The notes under the pieces are model-generated. The model was not told the origin of the DNA and ran no database searches. It saw only the letters and a list, made by a program, of their open reading frames with translations. From an uncultured Acetatifactor sp. (GTDB lineage: Bacteria; Bacillota; Clostridia; Lachnospirales; Lachnospiraceae), in contig CAJTMX010000018.1 in the NCBI GenBank assembly GCA_910577235.1, positions 9,071-73,070 of the forward strand: a stretch of DNA of 64,000 nt. Direction: 5' to 3'. A program made the position numbers and the translations under genes. Shown one piece after another: positions 51,890-61,095 of the stretch; within the stretch, counting starts at the first letter, position 1; each line of letters opens with the position of its first letter.

Positions 51890-53750
51890 CGGAAAAGACT
51901 GTTTTACATGGAAAGAGGTATGGCAGATCAATAAGAGGATGTTTAAGATCTGCGCCGGTAAAAGGCCGCGGTATTTTGTGATCAGTTTTGGAGCGAAATT
52001 CGTGGAAAACCTGTTCCCATATGTGACTTTATACTGCTCCGCCAGATTCTTAAATGAATTGACGGCGGCGCGCAGGCCGGAGGCTTTGACCGGGTGGGTG
52101 TTGCTGATCCTTGGCCTGACGGCGGTGATGGGGTTGATAGGAGTACTGTTTAGGCGCATGGAAGAGACGGAAGGCACCCTTAGCGTCTTTTGGCAGTATT
52201 GGATATACGGGGAGAAAACGCTGGAGATGGACTTCGCGAAAGTGGATGACGCGAAATATTCCGACCAGCTGGTACAAATCATGCAAACGTCACAATTCGC
52301 CGGGCGGGGAATCCCCAATTTTCTGGGTACATTGCCACGGCTGTTGGGAGCGTTTTTTAAGGTGGCGGGCGGTATTGCCCTGTCCGTATCCCTGTTTATG
52401 CTGCCGGTGGAGCCGTGGGCGCGGGATATGCCGATTCTGAAGGTGGGGCTGGTGCTTGCGGTGGCGGGGATACTGGCCGTGCTTGTCCTGGCTCCCGCCC
52501 TGACGGCCAGGCGGTTGAAGGCATGGAATGCGGCTACAGAAACAGGCAAAGCGGGCAACCGTTTTTTCAGCTTTTACTGTTTTAATCTCTACTGGGAGGA
52601 TAAGCGTGCTATGGATATACGGATATACCGGCAGGATCTGTATGGGTTGGAGGTAGACGGAAAGAACAACAGCTGGGGAATGAACGGTATATTCATGAAA
52701 CTACAGAAAGGGCTTTTTGGCATTACCGGAGGCGTCACGGAGATGCTGTCCCAGATCATGATGGGCTTTGTATATCTCTATGTGTGCCTAAAGGCCTGGT
52801 ATGGCGCTTTTGGTGTGGGCAGCGTGACACAGTATGTGGGAGCGCTGTTGTCGCTGGCCAACGGCATAGCTGATCTGCTCAATCTGAGCGCGGAGATGAA
52901 GGGGAATACCGCATTTATAAAGAAAGTGCTGGACTATCTGGATATTCCGAACGAGATGTACCAGGGGAGCCTGACGGTGGAAAAGCGAAACGACCGGCAG
53001 TATGAAGTGGAATTCCGGGACGTGAGTTTCCGGTATCCGGGCAGCTCGCAGTACGCGCTGCGCCATGTGAACATGCGGTTTAAGGTGGGAGAAAAACTGG
53101 CGGTGGTGGGACAGAACGGCTCCGGCAAGACCACATTTATCAAGCTGTTGTGCAGGCTCTATGATCCCACGGAGGGAGTGATCCTGTTAAACGGCATCGA
53201 TATCAAAAAATATGACTATCAGGAGTACATGTCCGTGTTCTCCGTGGTGTTTCAGGATTTTCAGCTGCTGGACGGGCCACTGGGAGAAAATGTGGCGGCG
53301 GCTTTGGCCTATGACGAGGGAAGAGCGGTGGAATGCCTGGAGAAGGCGGGACTCAGGGAGTGGTATCTGACCAAGGCGAACAAGGGGCTGGAGACCCGGC
53401 TGTATCAGCATCAGGATGCCCAGGAGGGGATTTTGGTCTCCGGCGGCGAGGAGCAGAAACTGGCCATTGCCAGAAGCCTGTATCGGGACGCGCCTTTTCT
53501 GGTGCTGGATGAACCCACGGCGGCGCTGGACCCCATGGCGGAGTATGAGGTGTATACTCGGCTGAATGAGATCGTGGAGGATAAGACGGCCATCTATATC
53601 AGTCACCGGCTCTCCTCCTGCCGTTTCTGCGATGAGATCGCCGTGTTCCACGAGGGCCGGGTGATCGAGAAGGGCAGCCATGAGGGACTGCTGTCCGGGG
53701 GCGGCAAGTATGCCGAACTGTGGAATGCCCAGGCGCAGTATTATGTATAG
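51876..53750 (+). CDS. ABC exporter half-transporter 2
   Basis: 624 residues, same layout: membrane spans in about 25-320, Walker A GQNGSGKTT, signature VSGGEEQKL (variant of LSGGQ), Walker B FLVLDEPTAALD, H-loop YISHRLSSC. The variant signature may mark the degenerate site of a heterodimer (inference). AGGAGGTGA lies just upstream of the ATG inside the preceding gene. Ends at a terminator shared with the convergent XRE gene. Confidence 0.93.
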   Translation: MSRDNGKDCFTWKEVWQINKRMFKICAGKRPRYFVISFGAKFVENLFPYVTLYCSARFLNELTAARRPEALTGWVLLILGLTAVMGLIGVLFRRMEETEGTLSVFWQYWIYGEKTLEMDFAKVDDAKYSDQLVQIMQTSQFAGRGIPNFLGTLPRLLGAFFKVAGGIALSVSLFMLPVEPWARDMPILKVGLVLAVAGILAVLVLAPALTARRLKAWNAATETGKAGNRFFSFYCFNLYWEDKRAMDIRIYRQDLYGLEVDGKNNSWGMNGIFMKLQKGLFGITGGVTEMLSQIMMGFVYLYVCLKAWYGAFGVGSVTQYVGALLSLANGIADLLNLSAEMKGNTAFIKKVLDYLDIPNEMYQGSLTVEKRNDRQYEVEFRDVSFRYPGSSQYALRHVNMRFKVGEKLAVVGQNGSGKTTFIKLLCRLYDPTEGVILLNGIDIKKYDYQEYMSVFSVVFQDFQLLDGPLGENVAAALAYDEGRAVECLEKAGLREWYLTKANKGLETRLYQHQDAQEGILVSGGEEQKLAIARSLYRDAPFLVLDEPTAALDPMAEYEVYTRLNEIVEDKTAIYISHRLSSCRFCDEIAVFHEGRVIEKGSHEGLLSGGGKYAELWNAQAQYYV

Positions 53751-53761
53751 AGAAATAGGTG

Positions 53762-53786
53762 TCCCCGCCGGTTCAAAGGGCGGGGA
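53762..53786. terminator. Hairpin between convergent genes
   Basis: TCCCCGCC / GGCGGGGA, 8-bp GC-rich stem with a 9-nt loop. T-content after it is modest (GCTTTC). Confidence 0.6.
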
Positions 53787-53794
53787 TGCTTTCA

Positions 53795-54241
53795 TTAATA
53801 GGAGCTACCCAGAACGGCAAAGCCGTGGTCGTACAGAGATTCGTTGACTTCCAGGATCGTCTTGCGGTGCTGCAGGGCAAAGAGGATCAGGGCATCCCTC
53901 GCATCTCGGACATACAATTCCCGGTTATAGGATATTTTTAACATTTTCTGGGTCTCCTCATCGGTGAGCCCCAGTCCGAAAGCCAGGGCCAGCAACTTGT
54001 CCCGGGAGGGGGATTTCTCTCCCGAAAAGATTTGATATGCGTAGGTTCGGTCCAAAAGGGAACCCCGTATCACCTGCGCCCGGTTGAGCCCTTTTTGAGC
54101 CAGCAGTTTTTCGAGATGTTGGGACAGGTTTTGGGTCAGCATATTTTCTCTGTTTTGACGCAGATAATCTTCTATGTCGGTTGCCGCTTTAATCTCGTGG
54201 TTTAATTCTTCTGTCGTCTTGATCTCCATACTCTTTTTCAT
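53795..54241 (-). CDS. XRE-like DNA-binding protein paired with a kinase
   Basis: 148 residues. Helical N-terminal part, then an XRE-type helix-turn-helix (about 35-95: LSQHLEKLLAQKGLNRAQVI, DRTYAYQIFSGEKSPSRDKL) and a C-terminal helical tail. ATG 54241 or ATG 54229 could start; CGGAG abuts the first and lies 12 nt from the second. The gene is divergent from a Ser/Thr kinase, a pairing I associate with other Lachnospiraceae (recollection, not checked). Its promoter holds an 8-bp inverted repeat, suggesting autoregulation. Confidence 0.75.
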   Translation of the reverse strand: MKKSMEIKTTEELNHEIKAATDIEDYLRQNRENMLTQNLSQHLEKLLAQKGLNRAQVIRGSLLDRTYAYQIFSGEKSPSRDKLLALAFGLGLTDEETQKMLKISYNRELYVRDARDALILFALQHRKTILEVNESLYDHGFAVLGSSY

Positions 54242-54269
54242 CTCCGTTTGTTTTTAGAATCTTAGGTAC

Positions 54270-54307
54270 ATTGTCATTATTTTAACAGATGCATGACAAT
54301 ATAACAA
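54270..54307 (-). promoter_or_regulatory. Promoter and operator of the XRE gene
   Basis: Minus strand TTGTTA (54307-54302), 17 nt, TAAAAT (54284-54279). Exact inverted repeats ATTGTCAT (54270-54277) and ATGACAAT (54293-54300) flank the -10 box. Confidence 0.6.
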
Positions 54308-54588
54308 GAATTTTAGCATATGAAATAAACGTAAAATTTATGGAGTTTGTGAATGTCTGCTGCCAGCAGATTTTCTGCCGGGAAGAATCCGAGTATAACA
54401 ATATGAATCCAAAGCGCTGTTTGATCCGAGAGTCATGTATGGATTCGGCGTGCTTATTGCGTTGATAGGAATCTGTGCCTTTAGTGCTCCGTTATGACGA
54501 GAAATAATCACATTTACAAGGGGACTGTACAGTGATAGAATGTTTAACGGATAGATGAAGTACTAAAGCGCAGGGGGAGATTGCAGAT
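54308..54588. other. Divergent gap with a possible gene remnant
   Basis: The frame 54399-54497 reads YESKALFDPRVMYGFGVLIA and continues hydrophobic to a TGA. It looks like the end of a membrane protein without a start. Otherwise only AT-rich sequence and the approach to the kinase gene (CAGGGGGAGATTGCAG before its ATG) are seen. Confidence 0.35.
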
Positions 54589-56085
54589 ATGAAATACGAA
54601 GAGATCAAACTGTTAAAGCAGAGCGAAAAAAGCACGGTGTACCTGGTGCGTGCGGCAGAGGGCGGGAAACAGGTATATGTGCGCAAACGCCTGAACGGGC
54701 AGCATCCCATCTATCAGACGCTGCGGGACTGTCCCCATCCCTGTCTGCCAAAGCTGTATGAGGTAACGGTGGAGGAAGATTCTACCACGGTGATAGAGGA
54801 ATATATAGAGGGTCGGATACCGGACGGAACACAGTTGCCCCGAAAACAGCTGCGCGGCATGATGCGGCAGTTCTGCGGTGTGCTGGAGTTTCTGCACGAA
54901 AAGGGTATCATTCATAGGGATATCAAGCCATCCAACCTATTGTTGACTGATGACGGACGGCTGTATCTGATCGATTTTGACGCGGCCCGGATGCCCAAGG
55001 AGGAAAAGGAGCAGGATACCCGGCTGCTGGGCACCAGAGGATTTGCACCGCCGGAGCAGTACGGTTTTGCCCAGACGGACGAGCGGACGGACATCTATGC
55101 CCTGGGGGCAACGCTGGAGCTGATTTTGGGCGGGAAAGCGGGAACTTCTACTAAAAGGGTGATACGCAGATGTATGAATCTGGACCCGGATAAGCGGTAT
55201 CAGTCAGTGAAGGAAGTGAGGAAAGCTTTTTTCTTTCGGAGGCGGAAAGCGGTATGTATGGCCGGAGCCGTTCTGCTGCTGGCGCTGACGGCCGTCTGCG
55301 GGTTGACACTGCCTTTCTGGCAGCGGGTGACAGAAACCGGCAGCGGAGAGCTTACGGTGCTGTCCGTTCCCGGCAATCCCCATTGGGACGGGGACACAGG
55401 CATCGCCGTGTGGGACAATGTGCCACAGGCGGGAGTCGGGGGAGAACTACAGTTCATGCTCAGACTGTACAGGAGGGATACACAGGTGCCGCCCGCTCCC
55501 GATGAAGAGGGCTGGTTTTTTGAAGATAAGATTCGGGTGAGCGGCTACGATGTCAGAATGTGGGAACGTATTGACTGTAATCTGGTATCGGAACTGGAGG
55601 GCAACGGTACATATTATTTTACGATATCTGCTGTGGGGGATGGCGCGCAATATGCGGACAGCCCGTATATGGTTTCGGACGCGTTTACCTTTGTTGGTGA
55701 AGACGCTCCGCCGCTGCCCGCCCCCACGGGGCTTTGCTGGAAACTGTATGAAGAGGATAATACGGTGCGTTATATTGCCACATGGAATAATCTTGAAGAC
55801 TATGAGGATATGGATAGCTTTGACGTGACAGTATATGACCAAAATGGCGATTATGTGATAAACAATATCTGGAAAAAAAGCGATATTGTGGAAAAAAATT
55901 ATGGTGGGATTTCAATCAGGCCGGAATATCTGATGCAGGGGTACGGACAAGATCACCGGTATCGCTTTACGGTGCAGGCACGTTCTTCCCGGCCAAACGA
56001 ATATGGGCCGAGTCTTCTGCCGGACCCTGTGCCAGAGGAGTATTATAGTCCGTGGCTGTTTGGGGAGCCGCAGAGCGGCGAATAG
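54589..56085 (+). CDS. Transmembrane Ser/Thr protein kinase with Fn3-like ectodomains
   Basis: 498 residues. Kinase domain (1-215): Lys33 in YVRKRL, catalytic loop HRDIKPSN (Asp111), DFD in place of DFG (129-131), activation-loop GTRGFAPPEQYG. One membrane span (about 222-243), then about 250 extracellular residues forming two Fn3-like beta domains (LTVLSVPGNPHWDGDTGIAV; LPAPTGLCWKLYEED). PASTA domains are absent. The following gene codes for a secreted protein with a similar beta domain, so the ectodomain may sense a wall component (inference). Confidence 0.9.
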   Translation: MKYEEIKLLKQSEKSTVYLVRAAEGGKQVYVRKRLNGQHPIYQTLRDCPHPCLPKLYEVTVEEDSTTVIEEYIEGRIPDGTQLPRKQLRGMMRQFCGVLEFLHEKGIIHRDIKPSNLLLTDDGRLYLIDFDAARMPKEEKEQDTRLLGTRGFAPPEQYGFAQTDERTDIYALGATLELILGGKAGTSTKRVIRRCMNLDPDKRYQSVKEVRKAFFFRRRKAVCMAGAVLLLALTAVCGLTLPFWQRVTETGSGELTVLSVPGNPHWDGDTGIAVWDNVPQAGVGGELQFMLRLYRRDTQVPPAPDEEGWFFEDKIRVSGYDVRMWERIDCNLVSELEGNGTYYFTISAVGDGAQYADSPYMVSDAFTFVGEDAPPLPAPTGLCWKLYEEDNTVRYIATWNNLEDYEDMDSFDVTVYDQNGDYVINNIWKKSDIVEKNYGGISIRPEYLMQGYGQDHRYRFTVQARSSRPNEYGPSLLPDPVPEEYYSPWLFGEPQSGE

Positions 56086-56130
56086 ATAACGGACAGAGTT
56101 TGATAATTTGATTTATGATGTACGCGCATT

Positions 56131-56170
56131 GCCGTACTGGCTGATAATATTGGCCAGTGCGGTATTTTTT
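56131..56170 (+). terminator. Terminator of the kinase gene
   Basis: 11-bp stem GCCGTACTGGC / GCCAGTGCGGT with two wobbles, then ATTTTTT. Confidence 0.85.
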
Positions 56171-56271
56171 AGAAAAATGAAGATTATTATGCTGGCAGCG
56201 AACCAGCCCGGGGGAATGGACGGTTATAATACCGATATACAAATATTCATAGTATAGGAGGAAACAAAGCG

Positions 56272-58178
56272 ATGAAGAGACTGTAATGGCGTCCATGATA
56301 GCATTGGCGCTGCTGGTATCACCCCTTGGGAATATGAGCGATCTAACCCAGGTGAACGCAGAGGGGCAGCAGGGAGCGGAGCTGAACTCCGTGTCCGGGA
56401 ATACGCAGGAGAAGGTGCTGCTGGACACCCCTGCCAATCTGCGATGGGGGGGCGATCAGACGAATCCGAATAATAAATATGGTATGCAATGGGATGGCGT
56501 AAATACCAGTGTTCATACATCGTCTTCCGGGTATAAATCGGCTATGTGGGAGTATCAGATCCGTAGAGATGGCGGGGAGACTGCGATAAGTGGGATACTC
56601 AATGACAATGCCTATGACCAGGAGGGGACAGATCGCTCCAAACATGTTTGCTGGCGTTTGATCGATACTGTAGGGCTTGAATCCGGGAGTTATAGTTTTC
56701 GGGTAAGAGCGCTGGCGGCAGAGGGTGATGAGAATTATCAAGACAGCGTATGGTCCGAGTGGTCAGACAGCATAGAGTATATCCACCCGGGGCAGGTGCT
56801 GGATAGCCTCACTCCGTATTGGGACGAACAGCAGGTGGGTTTGTGCCATGTGGGGCCTTCAACAAAGTATTCTCCTGAATACCTGAATGAGCATGTGACT
56901 GTCTATGAGCTGACTCTATATAAGGTGAGTGGGAATGGAGATGCACACTTTTGTACCAGCGCCGCTATACATCCTTCTAAGGCGGTAAGTGACTGGGATT
57001 TCTCAGATGCCATTTCCCAGTGCGGTGCGGGTCGGTATTATGTCACGGCGCGGGCTTGCAGCTATAATATTGACGAGATTGCCAATGGGGAGGAAAGCCC
57101 GGGATCTGACATTCTGGATACCGCAATAAATGCGGAGACACTTAGCGGTATCCTGAACGGTGCGGCGGATAGGAGCGCCGTGGAGATAGCAGGGCGGCTG
57201 ACAGACAGCGCGACAAGCTCTTCCATCCAGCAGGCCATGCAGACCAGCGATACGTTTCGGGGACAGGTAAAAGAGTTGGAAGACCGATACGCGGCGGAGC
57301 AGAGTATTACTGTGGAATCGCCCGTGGTCTCGGATGCCGCCGGGAAGTATATTGATTCCGGCAGGGTCGGTATGATAGGCGCAGCTTTTAACGTTTCGCA
57401 AGGTAAAAACGTAGGTCTACAGATAGATGTGACAGCCGAGGATAATAAGGTTCTGACATTTATGGAAAAGAGTGTACAGTTGGATATCAGACTAGTAAGC
57501 GACGGCGCAGAGTTACATGAACTGACCATGCCCGTATCCGTTACCATGCCCATACCTCAGGGAATCGATGCGGCCCGGCTTATAATCCTGCATCATCGTG
57601 CAGATGGCGCCGCAGAACAGACCGCTTTCCGCAAAAATGACGATGGAACTATTACCTTTACCGTGACAGGCTTTTCCACCTTTGTGTTTGCGGAGGATAA
57701 ATCGGGCAGCGTGCCCGGACCTGCGCCTGTACAGGGTGCGAACGGCAGTTCCGGTCAGGCGGATCTGGAGAGCCGGATCGCGGCGGCAGCCCCCGGTGCT
57801 ACGGTCAAGGTGACCAGAGAGCAAAATATTAACGTCTTGTCCCGCAGCGTCATGCAGCTGCTTGTAAAGCGTGGGGATGTGACGCTGGAGATGGAATATA
57901 CCTATGAGGGAACGGATTACCATGTAATCATTCCGGCAGGCATGGCAGTGGATGACGAGATCGCCTGGTATGGCCCCCTGTATCTGTCGGCATATTACAG
58001 TGCTGCAAACGCGCAGACACCGGCTGTAGGCACGGCTGACTATATTGTGCAGAAGGGAGATACCCTCGGCAAGATCGCCCGCGCCAACGGCATGACGGTC
58101 GATGAGCTGGCGGCTAAGAATCCGCAGATCAGGGACCGAAACAAGATTTTTTCGGGGCAAATTATCTATATCAAATAA
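56272..58178 (+). pseudogene. Secreted Fn3/LysM protein with frameshifted signal peptide
   Basis: AGGAGG leads to ATG 56272, but that frame reads MKRL and stops at TAA 56284-56286. The main frame restarts at ATG 56286, overlapping the stop as TAATG, and gives 630 residues beginning MASMIALALLVSP. Adding one base would join them into a standard signal peptide (MKRLLMASMIALALLVSP). Hence either a 1-nt deletion, a sequencing error, or stop-restart translation. The protein has an N-terminal Fn3-like domain (ANLRWGGDQTNPNNKYGMQW), a helical middle, and a C-terminal LysM (DYIVQKGDTLGKIARANG) that would bind peptidoglycan. The body of the gene is intact, so it may still be functional. Confidence 0.75.
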
Positions 58179-58221
58179 GAATTGTGGCTCCTGCATATTT
58201 CCTGAAAGGGGATAGAAAGAT

Positions 58222-59769
58222 TTGAAAAAGCGGCTGGAAAAATTGGAACGGGAATTCTTGACCAGAAAAGCATTCTGCTGTCTCACGGTGCTGTGGGCCA
58301 TACTTTTTATCGCGCCGTTGCTGTACATCGGGCGTTACAATCATGGGTTGGGAGACGATATGCGTTTTCCCTTTCATGTGCACTGCACGTGGCTGAACAC
58401 CCATAATTTGCTGGAGGTGTTTAAAACGGCCTGCTCCACGGTGGCCGAACACTATGAGAGTTGGCAGGGAACCTACAGTTCCATCTTTTTCTTTGCCATT
58501 TCTCCGGTAGCCTTTGGAGAACAGTACGCGCATGCGGTGCCCTGGCTGATGATCGGTATGATCCTGTTCTCCACCGCCGCTTTGGTGGTTGTGATCCTGA
58601 AACGCTTATTCGGGATGGACGGCTATGCCTGCGTGTCCGTGACCATGGCTGGGGTGGTGGCACAGTGCGTGTTCATGTATACCCCGGCGTCCGGGCTATA
58701 TTATTACAACGCGGCGGTACACTATGTGTTCATGCAGGGATTTTTCAATCTGGCGGTGTCGTTCGCGCTGCTGTATTTTGAGAGGCTGTATCGGGGACGG
58801 GGGCGGAAGGCGGGCAGGATAGGAAGTCTGGTCCTCTGCACGGGAGCGGTATTTATGGCGGCGGGGGGGAATTTTTCCACCGCTCTGCTCACTGCGGAGG
58901 TTTTGTTCATGTTGGAGGCAGCGGCAATCCTGTTTTGGAGGAGACGGAAAAGAAAGGGCTATCTGTGGTTCACGGTCCCTTTTATAGTGGGGATAGCGGG
59001 ATTTCTGGCCAATATATTCGCTCCGGGAAACGCGGTGCGTCAGGCAAATTATGTGCAGAAAGGCGTTTGGTGGACGATAGGGGAGTGCTTTACTTATTCG
59101 TTCTCGCAGATGCTGTCATGGGTCAATATATATGTCATCGTAATACTGATCCTGCTACTGCCGATCCTGCTGAAAGCGGCGGATCGGGAGACGGTGTTCT
59201 CCTACAGGTATCCGCTGGCTGTGACAGCATTAATGTACTGTCTGTATGCGTCCATGTTCGCCCCCGGTTTTTATGCCTTGGGATATTGGCCCTTGTCAAG
59301 AAATCAGAATATCTGCAAGATGTTCCTGCTGATAGGGTTGCTGTTGTGCGAAGCTTACTGGTGCGGGTGGGCCATGCACAGGTTTCGGGGAGTAAAGAGA
59401 TTTGTCCCCGCGCATGGGAGAAATGTCCTGTTGTGGACGGGAATCCTGTTGACGGCCTTTCTGGTAGGTTTCGTCTGTTTCTTAAGGCTGGACGAGGTGG
59501 CGAAGAAGGCGAATTTTGTCAATTACGGGGCGTTTCGGATGACCGTGGAAGGGGAGGGAATACAGTATTGGCATGAGTATCTTCGACGGCTTTCTGTCTA
59601 CAGGGAAAATATGTGGAGCCATGATACTGTCTATGTGGAACCCTACAATATGCGGCCCTATCCGCTGTGGGTCACAGAGACCACGGAAATCCCCGAGAAT
59701 GACGAAGGCAGGATCGATGGGCATGTGGCGTTGTGGTATGGCCTGGAGGCAATTTATGAGAGACAGTGA
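58222..59769 (+). CDS. Polytopic membrane protein, DUF6056-like
   Basis: 515 residues, 10-12 membrane spans, TTG start at 58222 with AAAGGGGA 9 nt upstream. N-terminal amphipathic KKRLEKLEREFLTRKAF, then IAPLLYIGRYNHGLGDDMRF with the acidic pair typical of DUF6056/GT-C-like membrane glycosyltransferase relatives. The large loop EHYESWQGTYSSIFF is also family-like. It could transfer or flip sugars; unproven. Neighbouring genes suggest a cell-envelope context. Confidence 0.75.
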   Translation: MKKRLEKLEREFLTRKAFCCLTVLWAILFIAPLLYIGRYNHGLGDDMRFPFHVHCTWLNTHNLLEVFKTACSTVAEHYESWQGTYSSIFFFAISPVAFGEQYAHAVPWLMIGMILFSTAALVVVILKRLFGMDGYACVSVTMAGVVAQCVFMYTPASGLYYYNAAVHYVFMQGFFNLAVSFALLYFERLYRGRGRKAGRIGSLVLCTGAVFMAAGGNFSTALLTAEVLFMLEAAAILFWRRRKRKGYLWFTVPFIVGIAGFLANIFAPGNAVRQANYVQKGVWWTIGECFTYSFSQMLSWVNIYVIVILILLLPILLKAADRETVFSYRYPLAVTALMYCLYASMFAPGFYALGYWPLSRNQNICKMFLLIGLLLCEAYWCGWAMHRFRGVKRFVPAHGRNVLLWTGILLTAFLVGFVCFLRLDEVAKKANFVNYGAFRMTVEGEGIQYWHEYLRRLSVYRENMWSHDTVYVEPYNMRPYPLWVTETTEIPENDEGRIDGHVALWYGLEAIYERQ

Positions 59770-59787
59770 CGGCTTTATAAAGATTAA

Positions 59788-59819
59788 AGAGGGCCTTCCT
59801 TCGGGAAAGCCCTCTCTTT
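59788..59819. terminator. Bidirectional terminator
   Basis: AGAGGGC / GCCCTCT outer stem and TTCC / GGAA inner stem with a TTCG loop, between the convergent membrane-protein and cotJC genes; T-rich CTTTA follows. Confidence 0.85.
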
Positions 59820-59837
59820 ATAATGTTTTCCGGTACT

Positions 59838-60494
59838 TTAGCAGTCACATCCGCAATCGCACCCCGGGGCGTTTACAGGGGAGTCGTTACAGTCTTTGCA
59901 GCGGTCAAAGCCGGGGTTGAAGGCGTAGAAATTCTTGCTGTCAAGCTTATCCTGAGTGATGCGCAGGGCTTCACCGAAACGCTGGAAGTGCACGATCTCA
60001 CGCTCTCTCAAGAACTGGATGGGGGCGCATACGTCCGGGTCGTCTACCAGGCGCAGGATATTGTCATAGGTACTGCGGGCTTTCTGCTCGGCGGCCATGT
60101 CTTCAAACAGGTCCGTTATGATATCGCCTTTGGACTGGAACTCGCAGGCATTGAAGGGGATGCCGCCCGCCGCCTGGGGCCAGATTCCCAGCGTGTGATC
60201 CACATAGTACTTGTCAAAACCGCTTTTTTGGATCTCCTCCATGCACAGGTTGCGGGTGAGCTGGAACACGATGGCGCCGATGATCTCCAGATGGCCCAGT
60301 TCCTCCGTACCGATGTCGTTTAGCAGTCCGGCTACTTCTTTGTATGGGGTGGCAAACTTCTGGGACAGATACCGCATGCTGGCGGCCAGTTCGCCGTCGG
60401 GACCGCCGAACTGGGAGATGATGACCTGAGCCAGCTGGGCGTTGGGCTCTTTGATGTTAACGGGAAATTGCAGTCTGCGTTCATAACTCCACAT
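59838..60494 (-). CDS. cotJC: Spore-coat manganese catalase CotJC
   Basis: 218 residues. Mn-catalase fold: first helix pair with FGGPDGELAASMRYLSQ, metal-ligand segments NDIGTEELGHLEIIG and EDMAAEQKARSTYDNI, and HFQRFGEAL. The C-terminus is Cys-rich (CKDCNDSP, GCDCGCDC), an extension I cannot place in the basic family. The enzyme removes hydrogen peroxide at the spore surface. AAGGAGAG precedes the ATG; it follows cotJB by 3 nt. Confidence 0.95.
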   Translation of the reverse strand: MWSYERRLQFPVNIKEPNAQLAQVIISQFGGPDGELAASMRYLSQKFATPYKEVAGLLNDIGTEELGHLEIIGAIVFQLTRNLCMEEIQKSGFDKYYVDHTLGIWPQAAGGIPFNACEFQSKGDIITDLFEDMAAEQKARSTYDNILRLVDDPDVCAPIQFLREREIVHFQRFGEALRITQDKLDSKNFYAFNPGFDRCKDCNDSPVNAPGCDCGCDC

Positions 60495-60497
60495 AGA

Positions 60498-60755
60498 TTA
60501 ACACTCTCCTTCCCATGGAAGAGGAGCGGCGCCCCATCTCCATTCTTTGTTTGATTCTGCCAGATCTTTGGTGAGGGGGAAATGTCTCATGGAGAAATCC
60601 CGGCTCATCTTGTTCTTGATCCTGACATAGTGGTTGAAGTATTCCATGGCCTCCTGGTCAAAGGGATGGGTGTCCAGATACAGGGACAGGTCCACCAGCA
60701 CAAAGTCCACGATGCTGATATCGTTTAGCATACGCATTCCTTCCTGACTCAGCAT
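60498..60755 (-). CDS. cotJB: Spore-coat protein CotJB
   Basis: 85 residues. ISIVDFVLVDLSLYLDTHP, then FNHYVRIKNKM is the CotJB pattern. The start is ATG 60755: AAGGAG lies 9 nt upstream, whereas it touches the ATG at 60764. It overlaps the end of cotJA by 7 nt. Confidence 0.93.
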   Translation of the reverse strand: MLSQEGMRMLNDISIVDFVLVDLSLYLDTHPFDQEAMEYFNHYVRIKNKMSRDFSMRHFPLTKDLAESNKEWRWGAAPLPWEGEC

Positions 60756-60922
60756 TTCACACATCTCCTTCCTGTAAAAGGTTTATTCAACTCAGGAAAG
60801 ATGGTCCCGTCGCGGAAACCTTCTTCCAGATTATCGCAGATTTTGTTAAACTGCTGCCAGGGCACATAGGCCATGCCCACCGGAAATTTATCACAGTTGC
60901 CGTCAAAGCCAAAATCTTTCAT
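60749..60922 (-). CDS. cotJA: Spore-coat protein CotJA
   Basis: 57 residues, MKDFGFDGNCDKFPVGMAYV to GRRCVKC, with the family core MAYVPWQQFNKI and GTIFPELNKPF. It is below usual ORF-length limits but clearly real: AAGGAG is 4 nt before the ATG and the order cotJA-cotJB-cotJC is conserved. The proline-rich protein is needed for assembly of the CotJC coat layer. Confidence 0.9.
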   Translation of the reverse strand: MKDFGFDGNCDKFPVGMAYVPWQQFNKICDNLEEGFRDGTIFPELNKPFTGRRCVKC

Positions 60923-60958
60923 GGTGCTCCTTTCATATTTTGCAGGGTTGGTTGATAA

Positions 60959-60985
60959 TATTGTATGATGAAGAAAAATATTTGT
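60959..60985 (-). promoter_or_regulatory. Sporulation promoter of cotJABC
   Basis: Minus strand AC (60985-60984), 16 nt, CATACAATA (60967-60959). This fits the sigma-K pattern (AC, 16-17, CATAnnnTA) and the sigma-E -10 (CATACA-T). In B. subtilis cotJ is sigma-E dependent. Confidence 0.55.
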
Positions 60986-61015
60986 GAAACGCTTTTGAAA
61001 AGTGGCATATAGATA

Positions 61016-61045
61016 TTGACCATAGGCTTGGTGATAGTTTATAAT
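61016..61045 (+). promoter_or_regulatory. Promoter of the pyrophosphatase gene
   Basis: TTGACC (61016-61021), 18-nt spacer, consensus TATAAT (61040-61045). Confidence 0.65.
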
Positions 61046-61095
61046 TAATTACCGAACCGGGTGACAGATAAGATATAATACGAGGAGGACACGAA

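Noticed and set aside
60986..61015. Catabolite-repression (cre) box near GAAACGCTTTTGAAA
   Set aside because: The spacing between the TGAAA and CG elements does not fit the cre consensus.
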